A stretch of 64,000 nucleotides of DNA, from NCBI RefSeq assembly GCF_016888005.1, contig NZ_JAFDVE010000014.1, positions 124,001-188,000 on the forward strand, read 5' to 3'. This stretch comes from Phycicoccus sp. CSK15P-2 (GTDB taxonomy: Bacteria; Actinomycetota; Actinomycetes; Actinomycetales; Dermatophilaceae). Below the pieces are notes generated by a model. The model ran no database searches, had not been told where the DNA came from, and saw only the letters and a program-made list of their open reading frames with translations. Of the stretch, positions 34,349-43,332 are shown one piece after another. Both the position numbers and the translations under genes were made by a program. The number at the start of each line of letters is the position of its first letter. Positions within the stretch are counted from its first letter, which is position 1.

Positions 34349-35451
34349 AGCTCGAGGGTGTCGAGATCCACCACGTCTCGCTACCGCTGGTCGGGCCGTT
34401 CCGGACCTCGTTCGGCACGCAGACGACGCGTGACCTGCTCGTCCTGCGTGTCGTCACCGACGTCGGGGAGGGCTGGGGCGAATGTGTGACGATGCCCAGC
34501 CCGCTGTACTCGGCGGAGTACACGGAGGGGGCCGCCGACGTGCTGCGACGCTTCCTCGTCCCGGCGCTCGCCGGACGCTCCGACCTCGACGGCGCCGCCG
34601 TGCTGCCGGCGCTCGCCGCGGTCAAGGGGCACCGGATGGCGAAGGCCGCGCTCGAGATGGGCGTCCTCGATGCCGAGCTGCGCGCGGCCGGGCGCTCCTT
34701 CGCCCGTGAGCTCGGCGCGGTGCACGACCGGGTCCCGTGCGGGGTGTCGGTCGGCATCATGGACAGCATCCCCGAGCTGCTCGACGCGGTGGGCGGCTAC
34801 CTCGACGAGGGGTACCTCCGGATCAAGCTGAAGATCGAGCCCGGGTGGGACGTCGAGCCGGTGCGCGCCGTCCGCGAGCGCTTCGGGGACGGCGTGCTCC
34901 TCCAGGTCGACGCCAACACCGCCTACACGCTCGGGGACGCCGCGCAGCTCGCCCGGCTCGACCCGTTCGACCTCCTGCTCGTCGAGCAGCCGCTCGAGGA
35001 GGAGGACGTGCTCGGCCATGCCGACCTGGCGAAGCTGGTCCGCACCCCGATCTGCCTCGACGAGTCGATCACCTCGGCCCGGGACGCCGCGGCTGCCATC
35101 CGGCTCGGTGCCTGCTCGGTCGTCAACGTCAAGCCCGGCCGGGTCGGCGGCTATCTGGAGGCGCGCCGGATCCATGACGTCGCGGCCGCGCACGGCGTGC
35201 CGGTGTGGTGCGGGGGGATGCTCGAGACCGGGCTGGGCCGGGCGGCCAACGTCGCCCTCGCCGCGCTGCCCGGGTTCACCTTGCCCGGTGACACCTCGGC
35301 GTCCGGGCGCTACTACCGGGAGGACATCACCGAGCCGTTCGTCCTCGCCGACGGCCATCTCGCCGTGCCGCAGGGGCCGGGCCTCGGGGTCCTCCCGGTG
35401 CCGGAGCGTCTCGCGGTGGTGACGACGCGCACCGAGTGGGTCCCCGGATGA
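34345..35451 (+). CDS. N-acylamino acid / N-succinylamino acid racemase (enolase superfamily)
   Basis: 368 aa from GTG 34345 (GTGA overlap). Muconate-lactonising/OSBS subgroup: K161-x-K163 (RIKLKIEPG), metal ligands D189 (VDAN), E214 (VEQP) and D239 (CLDES), and second base K263 (NVKPG). Length and all five positions coincide with those I recall for the Amycolatopsis N-acylamino acid racemase. It interconverts N-acyl-D- and N-acyl-L-amino acids through an enolate. A menaquinone o-succinylbenzoate synthase is the alternative, but no men genes are nearby and the GNAT/M20 neighbours favour the racemase pathway. Confidence 0.93.
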   Translation: MKLEGVEIHHVSLPLVGPFRTSFGTQTTRDLLVLRVVTDVGEGWGECVTMPSPLYSAEYTEGAADVLRRFLVPALAGRSDLDGAAVLPALAAVKGHRMAKAALEMGVLDAELRAAGRSFARELGAVHDRVPCGVSVGIMDSIPELLDAVGGYLDEGYLRIKLKIEPGWDVEPVRAVRERFGDGVLLQVDANTAYTLGDAAQLARLDPFDLLLVEQPLEEEDVLGHADLAKLVRTPICLDESITSARDAAAAIRLGACSVVNVKPGRVGGYLEARRIHDVAAAHGVPVWCGGMLETGLGRAANVALAALPGFTLPGDTSASGRYYREDITEPFVLADGHLAVPQGPGLGVLPVPERLAVVTTRTEWVPG

Positions 35452-35537
35452 GCCGGACGGCCCCTCGGGTACGGACGACGACCCCGGGTCGCCCGTAGGC
35501 TCGGCGCGTCCCCGCCGGCCGACCTCGAGGGGTGACG

Positions 35538-37175
35538 ATGAGCACCGTGCCCGACCCGCTGCTGCCCCGGCGCAGCGTCGGGCGAGTGCTGTCCGACCTC
35601 GGCGCCACCCTCCTCGAGCTGCTGCACGGCGACCCCGAGCCCTCCGCGCCGGTCGGTGCCGTCGTGATCCACGACCCGGTGGACCCGCCGTTCCTCCCGG
35701 CGCGCGCCGTCGTCCTCGGCGTCGGGGTCGACACTCCGGAGGACGTCGTCGCGCTCCTCGGGCGGATGGCCGGCCAGGGCGTCGTCGCGCTCGTCCTGCG
35801 CGAGCCGGCGGCGGTCGACGACACGGTGCGGGCCGCGGCGGACGCCGCCGGAGTGGCGGTGCTGGGGCTGCGCACGGGCGTGCCGTGGATCCACCTGACG
35901 GCGATGCTGCGCTCACTGCTCGCGGAGGGCGAGGTCGAGGGGGACGAGGCCGAGTCCCTCGGGGGTCTGCCGTCGGGGGACCTGTTCGCGGTCGCGAACG
36001 CCGTGGCCTCACTGCTCGACGCGCCGGTCACCATCGAGGACCGCGACGCCCGGGTGCTGGCCTTCTCCGGCCGTCAGGACGAGGCCGACGCCTCGCGGGT
36101 CGAGACCATCCTCGGTCGGCAGGTGCCGGAGCGGTACTTCCGCAACCTCACCGAGCGGGGCGTCTTCCGGGAGCTGTACCGGTCCGACGGGCCGGTGTAC
36201 GTCGACCCGATCGAGGTTTCCGAGCACGGGCTGTCGATGCTCCGGGTGGCGATGGCGGTGCGCGCCGGCGACGAGGTGCTGGGCTCGATCTGGGCCGCTG
36301 TCCCCGAGCGGCTGGGCGAGGAGCGGACGGCCGCGCTCGTCGAGGCGGGGACCCTCGTCGCGTTGCACATGCTGCGGGTGCGGGCCGGTGCGGACGCCCA
36401 GCGCCGGGTGCGGGCCGACCTCGTGAGCTCGGTGCTCGAGGGTGGTCCGGGGGCGCGCGCCGCCGTGGAGCGGCTGGGGCTGGGGGACGGGCCGCTCGTC
36501 GTCCTGGGCTTCGCGCTGGGTGGGTCGGAGGCCGGCGGGGACGCCGGTCTCGCCCACGAGCGGCAGCGGCTCGGTGACGCGTTCGCGATGCACCTCGGTG
36601 CCGTGACGTCGCGCTCCGCCACGGCGTTGCTCGGCGGTGTGGCCTACGGGCTGGTCTCCGGGGCCGGGACGCCGGGCGAGATCGAGGAGCGGGGTGTGCG
36701 GCTGGCGGGGGACTTCCTCACCCGCGTCGGTGACCGCTTCCGGCCGTTCATCGCGGTGGGGCCCGTGGCGACCGCGGCGCAGGACGTCGCGCGCTCGCGT
36801 GCGGCCACCGACCGTATCCTGCGGGTCCTGCGCGAAGGGCGCGCCCCGGGTCCGGTGGCGCGGTTGGCCGACGTGCAGACCGAGTCGCTGGTCCTCGAGC
36901 TGCGCGACCTCGCGGCGGCGCGCCAGGAGCGTCCGCAGGGCGTCCTCGCCCGGCTGATCGAGTACGACCGGGACCACAACGGCCGGCTCGTCCCCACGCT
37001 GAGCGCCTGGCTCGACGCGTTCGGGGACGTCGGCGCGGCGTCCGAGGCGGTGTTCGTGCACCCGAACACCTTCCGTTACCGGCTGCGCCGGGTGGCCGAG
37101 GTCGGCGAGGTCGACCTCACCGACGCGCGGCAGCGCTTCGCCCTCATGGTCCAGCTGGCCGTCCTCGACTCCTGA
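35538..37175 (+). CDS. PucR-family transcriptional regulator
   Basis: 545 aa. ATG 35538 is chosen over GTG 35532 because GAGGGG lies 6 nt before it. The PucR-type N-terminal domain (about 1-125) and a GAF-like middle region lead to the C-terminal HTH_30 (AVFVHPNTFRYRLRRVAEV). PucR regulators commonly control purine, amino acid or amine catabolism. It follows the D-amino-acid operon by about 85 nt on the same strand and ends before a strong terminator, so it is the best candidate regulator of that operon. Confidence 0.9.
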   Translation: MSTVPDPLLPRRSVGRVLSDLGATLLELLHGDPEPSAPVGAVVIHDPVDPPFLPARAVVLGVGVDTPEDVVALLGRMAGQGVVALVLREPAAVDDTVRAAADAAGVAVLGLRTGVPWIHLTAMLRSLLAEGEVEGDEAESLGGLPSGDLFAVANAVASLLDAPVTIEDRDARVLAFSGRQDEADASRVETILGRQVPERYFRNLTERGVFRELYRSDGPVYVDPIEVSEHGLSMLRVAMAVRAGDEVLGSIWAAVPERLGEERTAALVEAGTLVALHMLRVRAGADAQRRVRADLVSSVLEGGPGARAAVERLGLGDGPLVVLGFALGGSEAGGDAGLAHERQRLGDAFAMHLGAVTSRSATALLGGVAYGLVSGAGTPGEIEERGVRLAGDFLTRVGDRFRPFIAVGPVATAAQDVARSRAATDRILRVLREGRAPGPVARLADVQTESLVLELRDLAAARQERPQGVLARLIEYDRDHNGRLVPTLSAWLDAFGDVGAASEAVFVHPNTFRYRLRRVAEVGEVDLTDARQRFALMVQLAVLDS

Positions 37176-37234
37176 GCCGGACGACGTCCCCGACGTGGTC
37201 GCCGGGCACCGACCGGTGGGGTCGTCGAGCGGCG

Positions 37235-37264
37235 CGGCCCCGGCTCCGTGCCGAGCCGGGGCCG
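37235..37264 (+). terminator. Terminator after the PucR gene
   Basis: 12-bp GC stem (37235-37246 with 37253-37264) and 6-nt loop between the PucR stop and the thiamine riboswitch. It separates the two transcription units. Confidence 0.75.
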
Positions 37265-37321
37265 TCGGTGCACCGGGCGGACGAGGCCCGCCCGATGCAC
37301 CTCGCTAGGGTGGGACGCACG

Positions 37322-37394
37322 TGACACGGGGTGCCCCGCCCGGGGCTGAGATCACACCCGTCGAACCTGATCTAGCTCGTACTAGCGAAGGGAT
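37322..37394 (+). ncRNA. TPP (thiamine pyrophosphate) riboswitch, THI element
   Basis: Conserved aptamer segments in order: ACGGGGTGCCC, GGGCTGAGATCACACCC, GAACCTGATCTAGCTCGTACTAGCGAAGGGA. The 3' strand contains the GAAGGG (37387-37392) that is also the Shine-Dalgarno for thiM, so TPP binding should hide the ribosome site and shut down translation of thiM-thiE-thiD. Confidence 0.96.
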
Positions 37395-37401
37395 GTCGCG
37401 C

Positions 37402-38211
37402 ATGACGCGCACGCCGGAGACCCTGCTCGACCACACCTGCTCGACCCTGGACGGAGTGCGCGCACAGGCGCCGCTCGTCCAGTGCATCACCAACAGCGTG
37501 GTGGTGAACTTCACCGCCAACGTCCTGCTCGCCATCGGTGCCTCGCCGGCCATGGTCGACATCCCGGGGGAGGCCGGCCCCTTCGCGCAGGCCGCGTCCG
37601 GCGTCCTCGTGAACCTCGGCACCCCGACCGGTGAGCAGCGGGAGGCGATGCTCGAGGCCACGGCCGCTGCACACGCCGGCGGGACGCCGTGGGTGCTCGA
37701 CCCGGTCGCCGTCGGCGCGCTCCCGGTGCGCACCCCGCTCGCCCACACCCTGCGCGACCTGCGGCCCGACGTCGTACGCGGCAACGCCTCGGAGGTCATG
37801 GCCCTCGCAGGCTCCGGTGCGGGCGGCCGCGGGGTCGACGCCTCCGACGCGGTGGACGCCGCGGTGCCCCTCGCGTGCTCTCTTGCGGAGAGCACCGGCG
37901 GGGTCGTCGCGGTCTCGGGGCCGGTCGACGTCATCACCGACGGGCGGGACCTCGCTCGGGTCGGGAACGGTGACGTGCTGTTGACCCGGGTCACCGGTGG
38001 CGGCTGCGCGCTGGGCGCCGTGATGGCCGCGTTCGCCGCCGTCGACGACGACCGGCTCGTGGCGACCGTCGCGGCGACCACCGTGTACACGGTCGCGGCC
38101 GAGCTCGCCGCGGAGCGCGCGACCGGTCCCGGCTCCTTCGCCGCGGGGTTCCTCGACGCCCTCGCGACGGTCGACGCGGACACCGTCCGCCGCCGGGCGG
38201 CGATCTCGTGA
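37402..38211 (+). CDS. thiM: Hydroxyethylthiazole kinase
   Basis: 269 aa. I take ATG 37402 rather than ATG 37393, which directly abuts the GAAGGG ribosome site; longer frames lie inside the riboswitch. ThiM features: [46 protein letters not shown] and the catalytic [11 protein letters not shown]. It phosphorylates the thiazole moiety for thiamine salvage and overlaps thiE by 4 nt. Confidence 0.95.
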   Translation: MTRTPETLLDHTCSTLDGVRAQAPLVQCITNSVVVNFTANVLLAIGASPAMVDIPGEAGPFAQAASGVLVNLGTPTGEQREAMLEATAAAHAGGTPWVLDPVAVGALPVRTPLAHTLRDLRPDVVRGNASEVMALAGSGAGGRGVDASDAVDAAVPLACSLAESTGGVVAVSGPVDVITDGRDLARVGNGDVLLTRVTGGGCALGAVMAAFAAVDDDRLVATVAATTVYTVAAELAAERATGPGSFAAGFLDALATVDADTVRRRAAIS

Positions 38212-38861
38212 AGGCCGACCTCTCCGTGTATCTCGTGACCGACTCCCGGCTCGCGGCGGAGGCCGGCCACGACCTCGTCGACGTCGTCCGCGACGGCGTC
38301 GGCAACGGGGTCACGGCGGTCCAGGTGCGCGAGAAGTACGCACCGGCCCGGGTCTTCCTCGACACGGTGCTGCGCATCGCCGACGTCCTGCCCGAGCCCG
38401 TGACGCTCGTCGTCAACGACCGCGTCGACGTCTTCCTCGCTGCCCGCGCCGCAGGCGCCCGGGTCGGCGGCGTCCACGTGGGCCAGCAGGACCTCCCGCC
38501 GGAGACCGTCCGCGAGCTGGTCGGCCCCGACGCCCTGCTCGGGCTGAGCGCGGCGACCGAGAACGAGCTGCGGGCCGCGGTCGAGAGCCCCGCCCTGGTC
38601 GACTACGTCGGGGTCGGCACACTACGGGGCACCGCGACGAAGACGGATGCCCCTCCGCCGCTAGGCCACGCGGGGATGGCCCGGGTCGCCGGCACGTGCG
38701 GGCTCCCGGTCGTCGCGATCGGCGGCGTGCGACAGGACGACCTGCCGGCGCTCCGCGCGGCCGGGGTGGCCGGTGCCGCCGTGGCCTCGGGTCTCTGCTC
38801 GGCGCCCGACGTCGCGGCCGCCGCCCGGGACCTGCGCACGGCGTGGGAGGCGGGAGCATGA
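38208..38861 (+). CDS. thiE: Thiamine-phosphate synthase
   Basis: 217 aa TIM-barrel, GTG start overlapping thiM (GTGA). Motifs [52 protein letters not shown] and VAIGGV are typical. It condenses hydroxymethylpyrimidine-PP with thiazole-phosphate. It overlaps thiD by 4 nt (ATGA). Confidence 0.95.
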   Translation: MKADLSVYLVTDSRLAAEAGHDLVDVVRDGVGNGVTAVQVREKYAPARVFLDTVLRIADVLPEPVTLVVNDRVDVFLAARAAGARVGGVHVGQQDLPPETVRELVGPDALLGLSAATENELRAAVESPALVDYVGVGTLRGTATKTDAPPPLGHAGMARVAGTCGLPVVAIGGVRQDDLPALRAAGVAGAAVASGLCSAPDVAAAARDLRTAWEAGA

Positions 38862-40360
38862 CCGGGCGGCGCGTCCCGCGCGTGCTGAGCGTCGCCGGCA
38901 CCGACCCGACGGGCGGCGCGGGCATCCACGCCGACCTCAAGAGCATCGCGGCCAACGGCGGGTACGGCATGGCCGTGGTCACCGCGCTCGTGGCGCAGAA
39001 CACCCACGGTGTCCGGTCGGTGCACGTGCCGCCGGTGGAGTTCCTCGCGGAGCAGCTGGACGCCGTGAGCGACGACGTCGAGGTCGACGCCGTGAAGATC
39101 GGGATGCTCGGGACCCCCGACGTGGTCCGCACCGTGCGGGAGTGGCTCGAGCGGGTCTCCCCTCCGGTCGTGGTGCTCGACCCGGTGATGGTCGCGACGA
39201 GCGGTGACCGCCTCCTGGACGAGGACGCCGAGCAGGCCCTCCGCGGGCTTGCGCGGCACGCCGACGTGCTGACCCCGAACGTCCCGGAGCTCGCGCTGCT
39301 CGCCGACGAGCCGGTCGCCGGCGACTGGGGCGGCGTGCTGGAGCAGGCCCGCCGCGTGTCGGCGCGCTACGGGGTGACGGTGCTCGCGAAGGGTGGCCAT
39401 CTCGACGGTGACCTCCTCCCCGACGCGGTCGTCGACGCCGCCGGCGCGACCGAGGTCGTCGAGCTGCCCGGAGTGCGCATCGAGACCACGAGCACGCACG
39501 GCACCGGATGCTCGCTCTCCGCCGCGCTCGCCACCCGGTACGCGGCCTGCGGCGACTGGGTCGAGGCGGCGCGGGAGGCCAAGCACTGGCTCGCCGAGAG
39601 CATCCGGCACGGCGCCGCGCTCGAGGTCGGGTCGGGGCACGGGCCGGTCAGCCACTTCGCCGGCCTCTGGGAGCGGGGCGGAGTCGTCACGCGGCCCACC
39701 CCCGACGAGGTCGTCGCGCAGTGGTGGGAGGGCATCCGCGACATCCGGGAGGGCATCGACGCCCTCGCGTTCGTCCGTGGCCTCGGCGACGGCAGCCTCG
39801 AGGAGCCGCAGTTCCTCCGGTACCTCGCCCAGGACGCGCTCTACCTGCGCGACTACTCGCGGGTCCTCGCCGAGGCGAGCCGGCTCGCACCCACCGCCGA
39901 GGAGCAGGGCTTCTGGGCCGCGAGCGCGCAGGGGGCGGTCACGGCCGAGATGCAGCTGCACGAGAGCCGGGTGCCACCGGAGGTGATGGCCGCCGCGCGT
40001 CCCGGCCCCGCGACGACGGCCTACCTCGACCACCTGCTCGCCACCGCCGCACGCGGGGACTACGCCGTCCTCGTCGCCGCGGTGCTGCCGTGCTTCTGGG
40101 TCTACCAGGACGTGGGGGAGCGGCTGCACCCTGCGTCGCACCCGGAGCACCCCTACCGCTCCTGGCTGGACACCTATGCCGACGAGGCGTTCGCGACGGC
40201 CACCCGGACCGCGGTCGGCATCGTCGCCCGGACCGCGGCCCGCGCCGACGCGGCGACCCGGGACGTCATGTACGAGGCATTCCGGCGCTCGGCGGCCCAC
40301 GAGCTCGCGTTCTTCGCGGCACCGGCGGAGGACGAGGGGCCGGTTCCTCCTAGTCGGTGA
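38858..40360 (+). CDS. thiD: Hydroxymethylpyrimidine kinase fused to TenA-type thiaminase II domain
   Basis: 500 aa from ATG 38858. Residues 1-265 are the HMP(-P) kinase (VAGTDPTGGAGIHADLK, LDPVMVATSGDRLL, HGTGCSLSAALA). Residues about 285-490 are TenA-like (WWEGIRDIREGIDALAFVRGLGDGSLEEPQFLRYLAQDALYL, and PCFWVYQDVGERL with the conserved Cys). TenA salvages pyrimidine from degraded thiamine, which ThiD then phosphorylates. Third gene of the riboswitch operon. Its last 11 bases overlap the convergent gene. Confidence 0.94.
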   Translation: MTGRRVPRVLSVAGTDPTGGAGIHADLKSIAANGGYGMAVVTALVAQNTHGVRSVHVPPVEFLAEQLDAVSDDVEVDAVKIGMLGTPDVVRTVREWLERVSPPVVVLDPVMVATSGDRLLDEDAEQALRGLARHADVLTPNVPELALLADEPVAGDWGGVLEQARRVSARYGVTVLAKGGHLDGDLLPDAVVDAAGATEVVELPGVRIETTSTHGTGCSLSAALATRYAACGDWVEAAREAKHWLAESIRHGAALEVGSGHGPVSHFAGLWERGGVVTRPTPDEVVAQWWEGIRDIREGIDALAFVRGLGDGSLEEPQFLRYLAQDALYLRDYSRVLAEASRLAPTAEEQGFWAASAQGAVTAEMQLHESRVPPEVMAAARPGPATTAYLDHLLATAARGDYAVLVAAVLPCFWVYQDVGERLHPASHPEHPYRSWLDTYADEAFATATRTAVGIVARTAARADAATRDVMYEAFRRSAAHELAFFAAPAEDEGPVPPSR

Positions 40361-40967
40361 AGGTGACCGTCATGTCGAGTGCCTCGAACATGCCGACGAG
40401 CATCGTCCGGGTGTTCTCGTCCGCCTGCCGGGTGAGGGCCGACTGCTCGGCCGCGGTGCTGAGCTTCTGCTCGGCCAGCCGGTAGAGGTCCTGCTGGTCT
40501 CTCGTGGAGAGCGCGTCCGTCACCCGGTTCACGAGGCCGCGGTTCTGCGAGAAGAGGTACGTGCGGTCCTGGTCGAGGTTGGGCTTGCCGAGCTCGGCCT
40601 CCGGCAGCCGGAGCGTCACCGACTGCCCGTCGCCGGACACGGTGAGGTCGCCCTCGGCGAGGCCGGAGAGGTCGACGTAGGCGTCGACCGTCCCGGCCGC
40701 CACGAAGAGGGACCGCTCACCGGCGATGAAGTCGGGGAGCCACTTGGCGTCCCGCTCGACGTCGAGCACCACCTCGAAGTTCCCCACCGCCGCGTGGTAC
40801 TCGCTGATGTCCTGGATCGAGGTGAGCAGTGCCGGCTGGCTGCGGTCGGCGACCTCGGCCCGGAACGGGTTGGTGACGCCGAACCACCAGGCGGTGCCGA
40901 ACCCGGCGAACCCGACGGCGAGCACACCCGCCAGGACGAACGGCGCCAGCCGCACGACGTACCTCAT
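40350..40967 (-). CDS. DUF4230-domain membrane-anchored protein
   Basis: 205 aa from ATG 40967 with GGAGAGAAGAG upstream. One N-terminal membrane helix (about 6-30) is followed by an extracytoplasmic DUF4230-like domain (SEYHAAVGNFEVVLDVERDAKWLPDFIAGERSLFVAAGTVDAYVDL). Function of the family is unknown. It is convergent with thiD and overlaps it tail to tail. The gap 40968-41174 shows no gene. Confidence 0.82.
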   Translation of the reverse strand: MRYVVRLAPFVLAGVLAVGFAGFGTAWWFGVTNPFRAEVADRSQPALLTSIQDISEYHAAVGNFEVVLDVERDAKWLPDFIAGERSLFVAAGTVDAYVDLSGLAEGDLTVSGDGQSVTLRLPEAELGKPNLDQDRTYLFSQNRGLVNRVTDALSTRDQQDLYRLAEQKLSTAAEQSALTRQADENTRTMLVGMFEALDMTVTFTD

Positions 40968-41174
40968 GAGCAGGCTCTTCTCTCCGACGACAGGTCCACG
41001 GTCCAGTGTGCCCGTTCGGGTGGACGCGTGCCGGAAGCGAGTCCGGCGAGGTCGTCCAGCCGCTACGGGACATCCCCAGGGAGTGGGACGCGCGCCACAT
41101 CGACAAGAGGACGGTCGTACGGGTCGGTTGAGCCGCCGACCCACGGGCGCGGCGTCGACGTGGTCATCCGGCGG

Positions 41175-41834
41175 TCACAGGGAGCCGAGGCGGTAGCCGA
41201 GGCCGTGCACGGTCTTCACCACGTTCCGGTCGAGCTTGCGGCGGAGGTAGTAGACGTAGGTGTCGATGATCGACGCCGCCGTGGCCTCGTCGAAGACTCG
41301 GGAACGGAGCTGGGTGCGGGAGTGCACCGTGTTCGGCTGGCTCGCCAGCAGCTTGAGGAGGGTGAACTCCCTCGTGGACAGCGTGACCCGGGTCCCGTCC
41401 GCCAGGACGGCGTCCCGGCGGACGAGGTCGAGGAACCCGCGTCCGATCGGCAGCGCGTCGGCGCCGTCGGAGGCTCGGCGGCGCAGTGCCCGGACCCGCG
41501 CGCTCAGCTCGCCGAGGTGGAACGGCTTGACGAGGTAGTCGTCCGCCCCGGCGTCGAGACCTTCGATCCGCTCCGTGACGGTTCCTCCCGGGGCGAGCAT
41601 CAGGGTGCGGGCGGTGACCGCGCGTGACTGCAGGCGGGCCAGGAGGTCGAGCCCGTCGAGGGCCGGCAGCTTGCGGTCGATGAGCATCACGTCGTAGGGA
41701 CGGGTCAGCCCGAGGTGCAGTCCACGCTGCCCGTCCACCGCCTCGTCGACCAGGTACCCCTCACCCCGCAGAGCCGTGGCGACGACCTCACGGAGCTCGC
41801 CGTCGTCCTCCACCAGCAGCACCCGCCCCTGCAT
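41175..41834 (-). CDS. OmpR/PhoB-type response regulator with altered switch residue
   Basis: 219 aa from ATG 41834. The receiver domain has acidic residues in LLVEDDGEL, phospho-acceptor Asp in VMLIDRKLP and Lys in DDYLVKPFHLGEL. A winged-helix DNA-binding domain follows (RRDAVLADGTRVTLSTREFTLLKLLA, TYVYYLRRKLD). The switch Thr/Ser of the usual LTA motif is Ala (LMLAPGG). No kinase gene is adjacent. It lies 61 nt downstream of the P450 gene on the same strand, so it may be the last gene of that operon. Confidence 0.88.
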   Translation of the reverse strand: MQGRVLLVEDDGELREVVATALRGEGYLVDEAVDGQRGLHLGLTRPYDVMLIDRKLPALDGLDLLARLQSRAVTARTLMLAPGGTVTERIEGLDAGADDYLVKPFHLGELSARVRALRRRASDGADALPIGRGFLDLVRRDAVLADGTRVTLSTREFTLLKLLASQPNTVHSRTQLRSRVFDEATAASIIDTYVYYLRRKLDRNVVKTVHGLGYRLGSL

Positions 41835-41895
41835 CGAGCCACCCCCCGACAGACGTGTTGGCGCCACGTCGTCACGGTAGCGGGGGCTCCGGAGG

Positions 41896-43332
41896 TCAGC
41901 GACCTGAACGAGCGGCGGCCGGTTCGGGGGCCGCAGGCGTCCTGTCCTCCGTCGTGGCCGGTCGACCGCCGGAGCGGTCTCGCCCGGCGAAGTGCCGGGT
42001 GGAGAGCCGCTGACGTCGGGCATCGAGCACCATCCAGGTGCCGAACGCCAGCTGGGTCAGCGAACGGCCCGTGTCGGCCCAGCGGTCCGCGGCGCGCATG
42101 GCCTGCAGCCGTCCCGGGCTCGGCGGGCAGGCCCCGTCGGGGGTCAGGTAGGCCGGCCCGCCGCTCGGCAGCGACCGGGTGTGCGCGGCCGTCGACGTCA
42201 CGGCGTGGGTCCGCAGGACCTCCCGGGTGGCGGCGCGGAGCATCACCGGTGCCACGCCGCGTGCGGGGCACGCCCGGTTGGCCTTGACGCCGTAGGGGAT
42301 GAAGTGGGCCTCCGACCGCGGGAGGGTGCGCCACCGCTCGGGGTCGAAGGCATCGTCCGAGGCGGGGCCGGTCCGCTGGTAGGCCAGGTAGTTGAACAGC
42401 AGCACCGAGCCCGTGGGCAGCGTCGTGGACTCGTCCACCTCGATGGGGGCCGTCGTGATCCGGTGGGCGATGCCGAACAGGGGGAACACCCGCAGCGTCT
42501 CGTCGATCAACCGGTCGAGGGCGTCGTCGTCGGTCGCCCGGTCGCGGGAGTCCGGCGCGGCGGCGGCACACATGAGCACGTGCGCCATGGCCTCCGACAT
42601 CTGGACCACCGCGGTGTTGAAGAAGGCTCCCTGGAGGTACCAGGCGGTCTCCTGGTCGGTGAACGGCTCCGGCAGCCGGACCGGGCACGTTCCGTCGCGC
42701 AGCCGCCCCAGCAGGTAGCGGGTGAGCCGGTGGCGGCGGTCCATGTGGCGCACGCTGGTGGCCTTCAGGGCGCGCACGACGTCGTCGGCGTTCCCCACGA
42801 CGAGCGCCCGGGCACGGGGAGGGCACGGCTCGTCGAACACCAGCTCGTAGAACACCTCGGCCCACACCGGCATCATCAGGTCGCGCAGGTGGACTCGGCT
42901 GGAACGATCCGGTGACAGCCCGCGCAGGGCCCGCGCGGTCGCGGCGGTGGCGAGCTCGTCGGCGCGCCGGTGCGGGACGGCCAGCACCGAGCGGGTGGTC
43001 CGGGACACGGTGCGGTAGTCCTCGCCGGGCTCCAGGTGCTCCTGGTGCATGTGCGGCCCGGGGGAGAGCCAGTACCAGAAGAGGTCGGACAGCCCGGCGC
43101 CCGCACTGCGTCCCTCGGCCGCCGGATGGCCGTAGACGCGCTCGAAGTGCTCGGGGCCGACCAGCGGCCCGGGGACCGCGACGCCCTCCGTGCCGTTGAC
43201 GGCGGTGAAGATCCACTCCCGGAGGCGGATGACTGCCGGCGGCAGCCAGCGCGGTGCGGTCGCCAGCGCCGCCGCCGCGACGGGTGCTGCCACGGCCGCG
43301 GACATCCGCCTGGCGGTGGGCGTCGTCGTCAC
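41896..43332 (-). CDS. Cytochrome P450-like haem protein
   Basis: 478 aa from GTG 43332, overlapping the oxidase stop (GTGA). P450 landmarks: ExxR in IDETLRVFP, DPERW, and the haem loop FIPYGVKANRACPARG with thiolate C355. Two oddities stand out. The I-helix region GAFFNTAVVQMSEAMA lacks the acid-Thr pair used for O2 activation, and about 120 residues follow the haem Cys where roughly 50 are usual. An atypical P450, perhaps peroxide-using or rearranging. Part of the FMO-oxidase-P450-regulator operon. Confidence 0.85.
   Translation of the reverse strand: MTTTPTARRMSAAVAAPVAAAALATAPRWLPPAVIRLREWIFTAVNGTEGVAVPGPLVGPEHFERVYGHPAAEGRSAGAGLSDLFWYWLSPGPHMHQEHLEPGEDYRTVSRTTRSVLAVPHRRADELATAATARALRGLSPDRSSRVHLRDLMMPVWAEVFYELVFDEPCPPRARALVVGNADDVVRALKATSVRHMDRRHRLTRYLLGRLRDGTCPVRLPEPFTDQETAWYLQGAFFNTAVVQMSEAMAHVLMCAAAAPDSRDRATDDDALDRLIDETLRVFPLFGIAHRITTAPIEVDESTTLPTGSVLLFNYLAYQRTGPASDDAFDPERWRTLPRSEAHFIPYGVKANRACPARGVAPVMLRAATREVLRTHAVTSTAAHTRSLPSGGPAYLTPDGACPPSPGRLQAMRAADRWADTGRSLTQLAFGTWMVLDARRQRLSTRHFAGRDRSGGRPATTEDRTPAAPEPAAARSGR

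Noticed and set aside
34345-35451. Menaquinone o-succinylbenzoate synthase (menC)
   Set aside because: No other men genes; neighbours are the GNAT and M20 partners of N-succinylamino acid racemase pathways. OSBS side activity is still possible.
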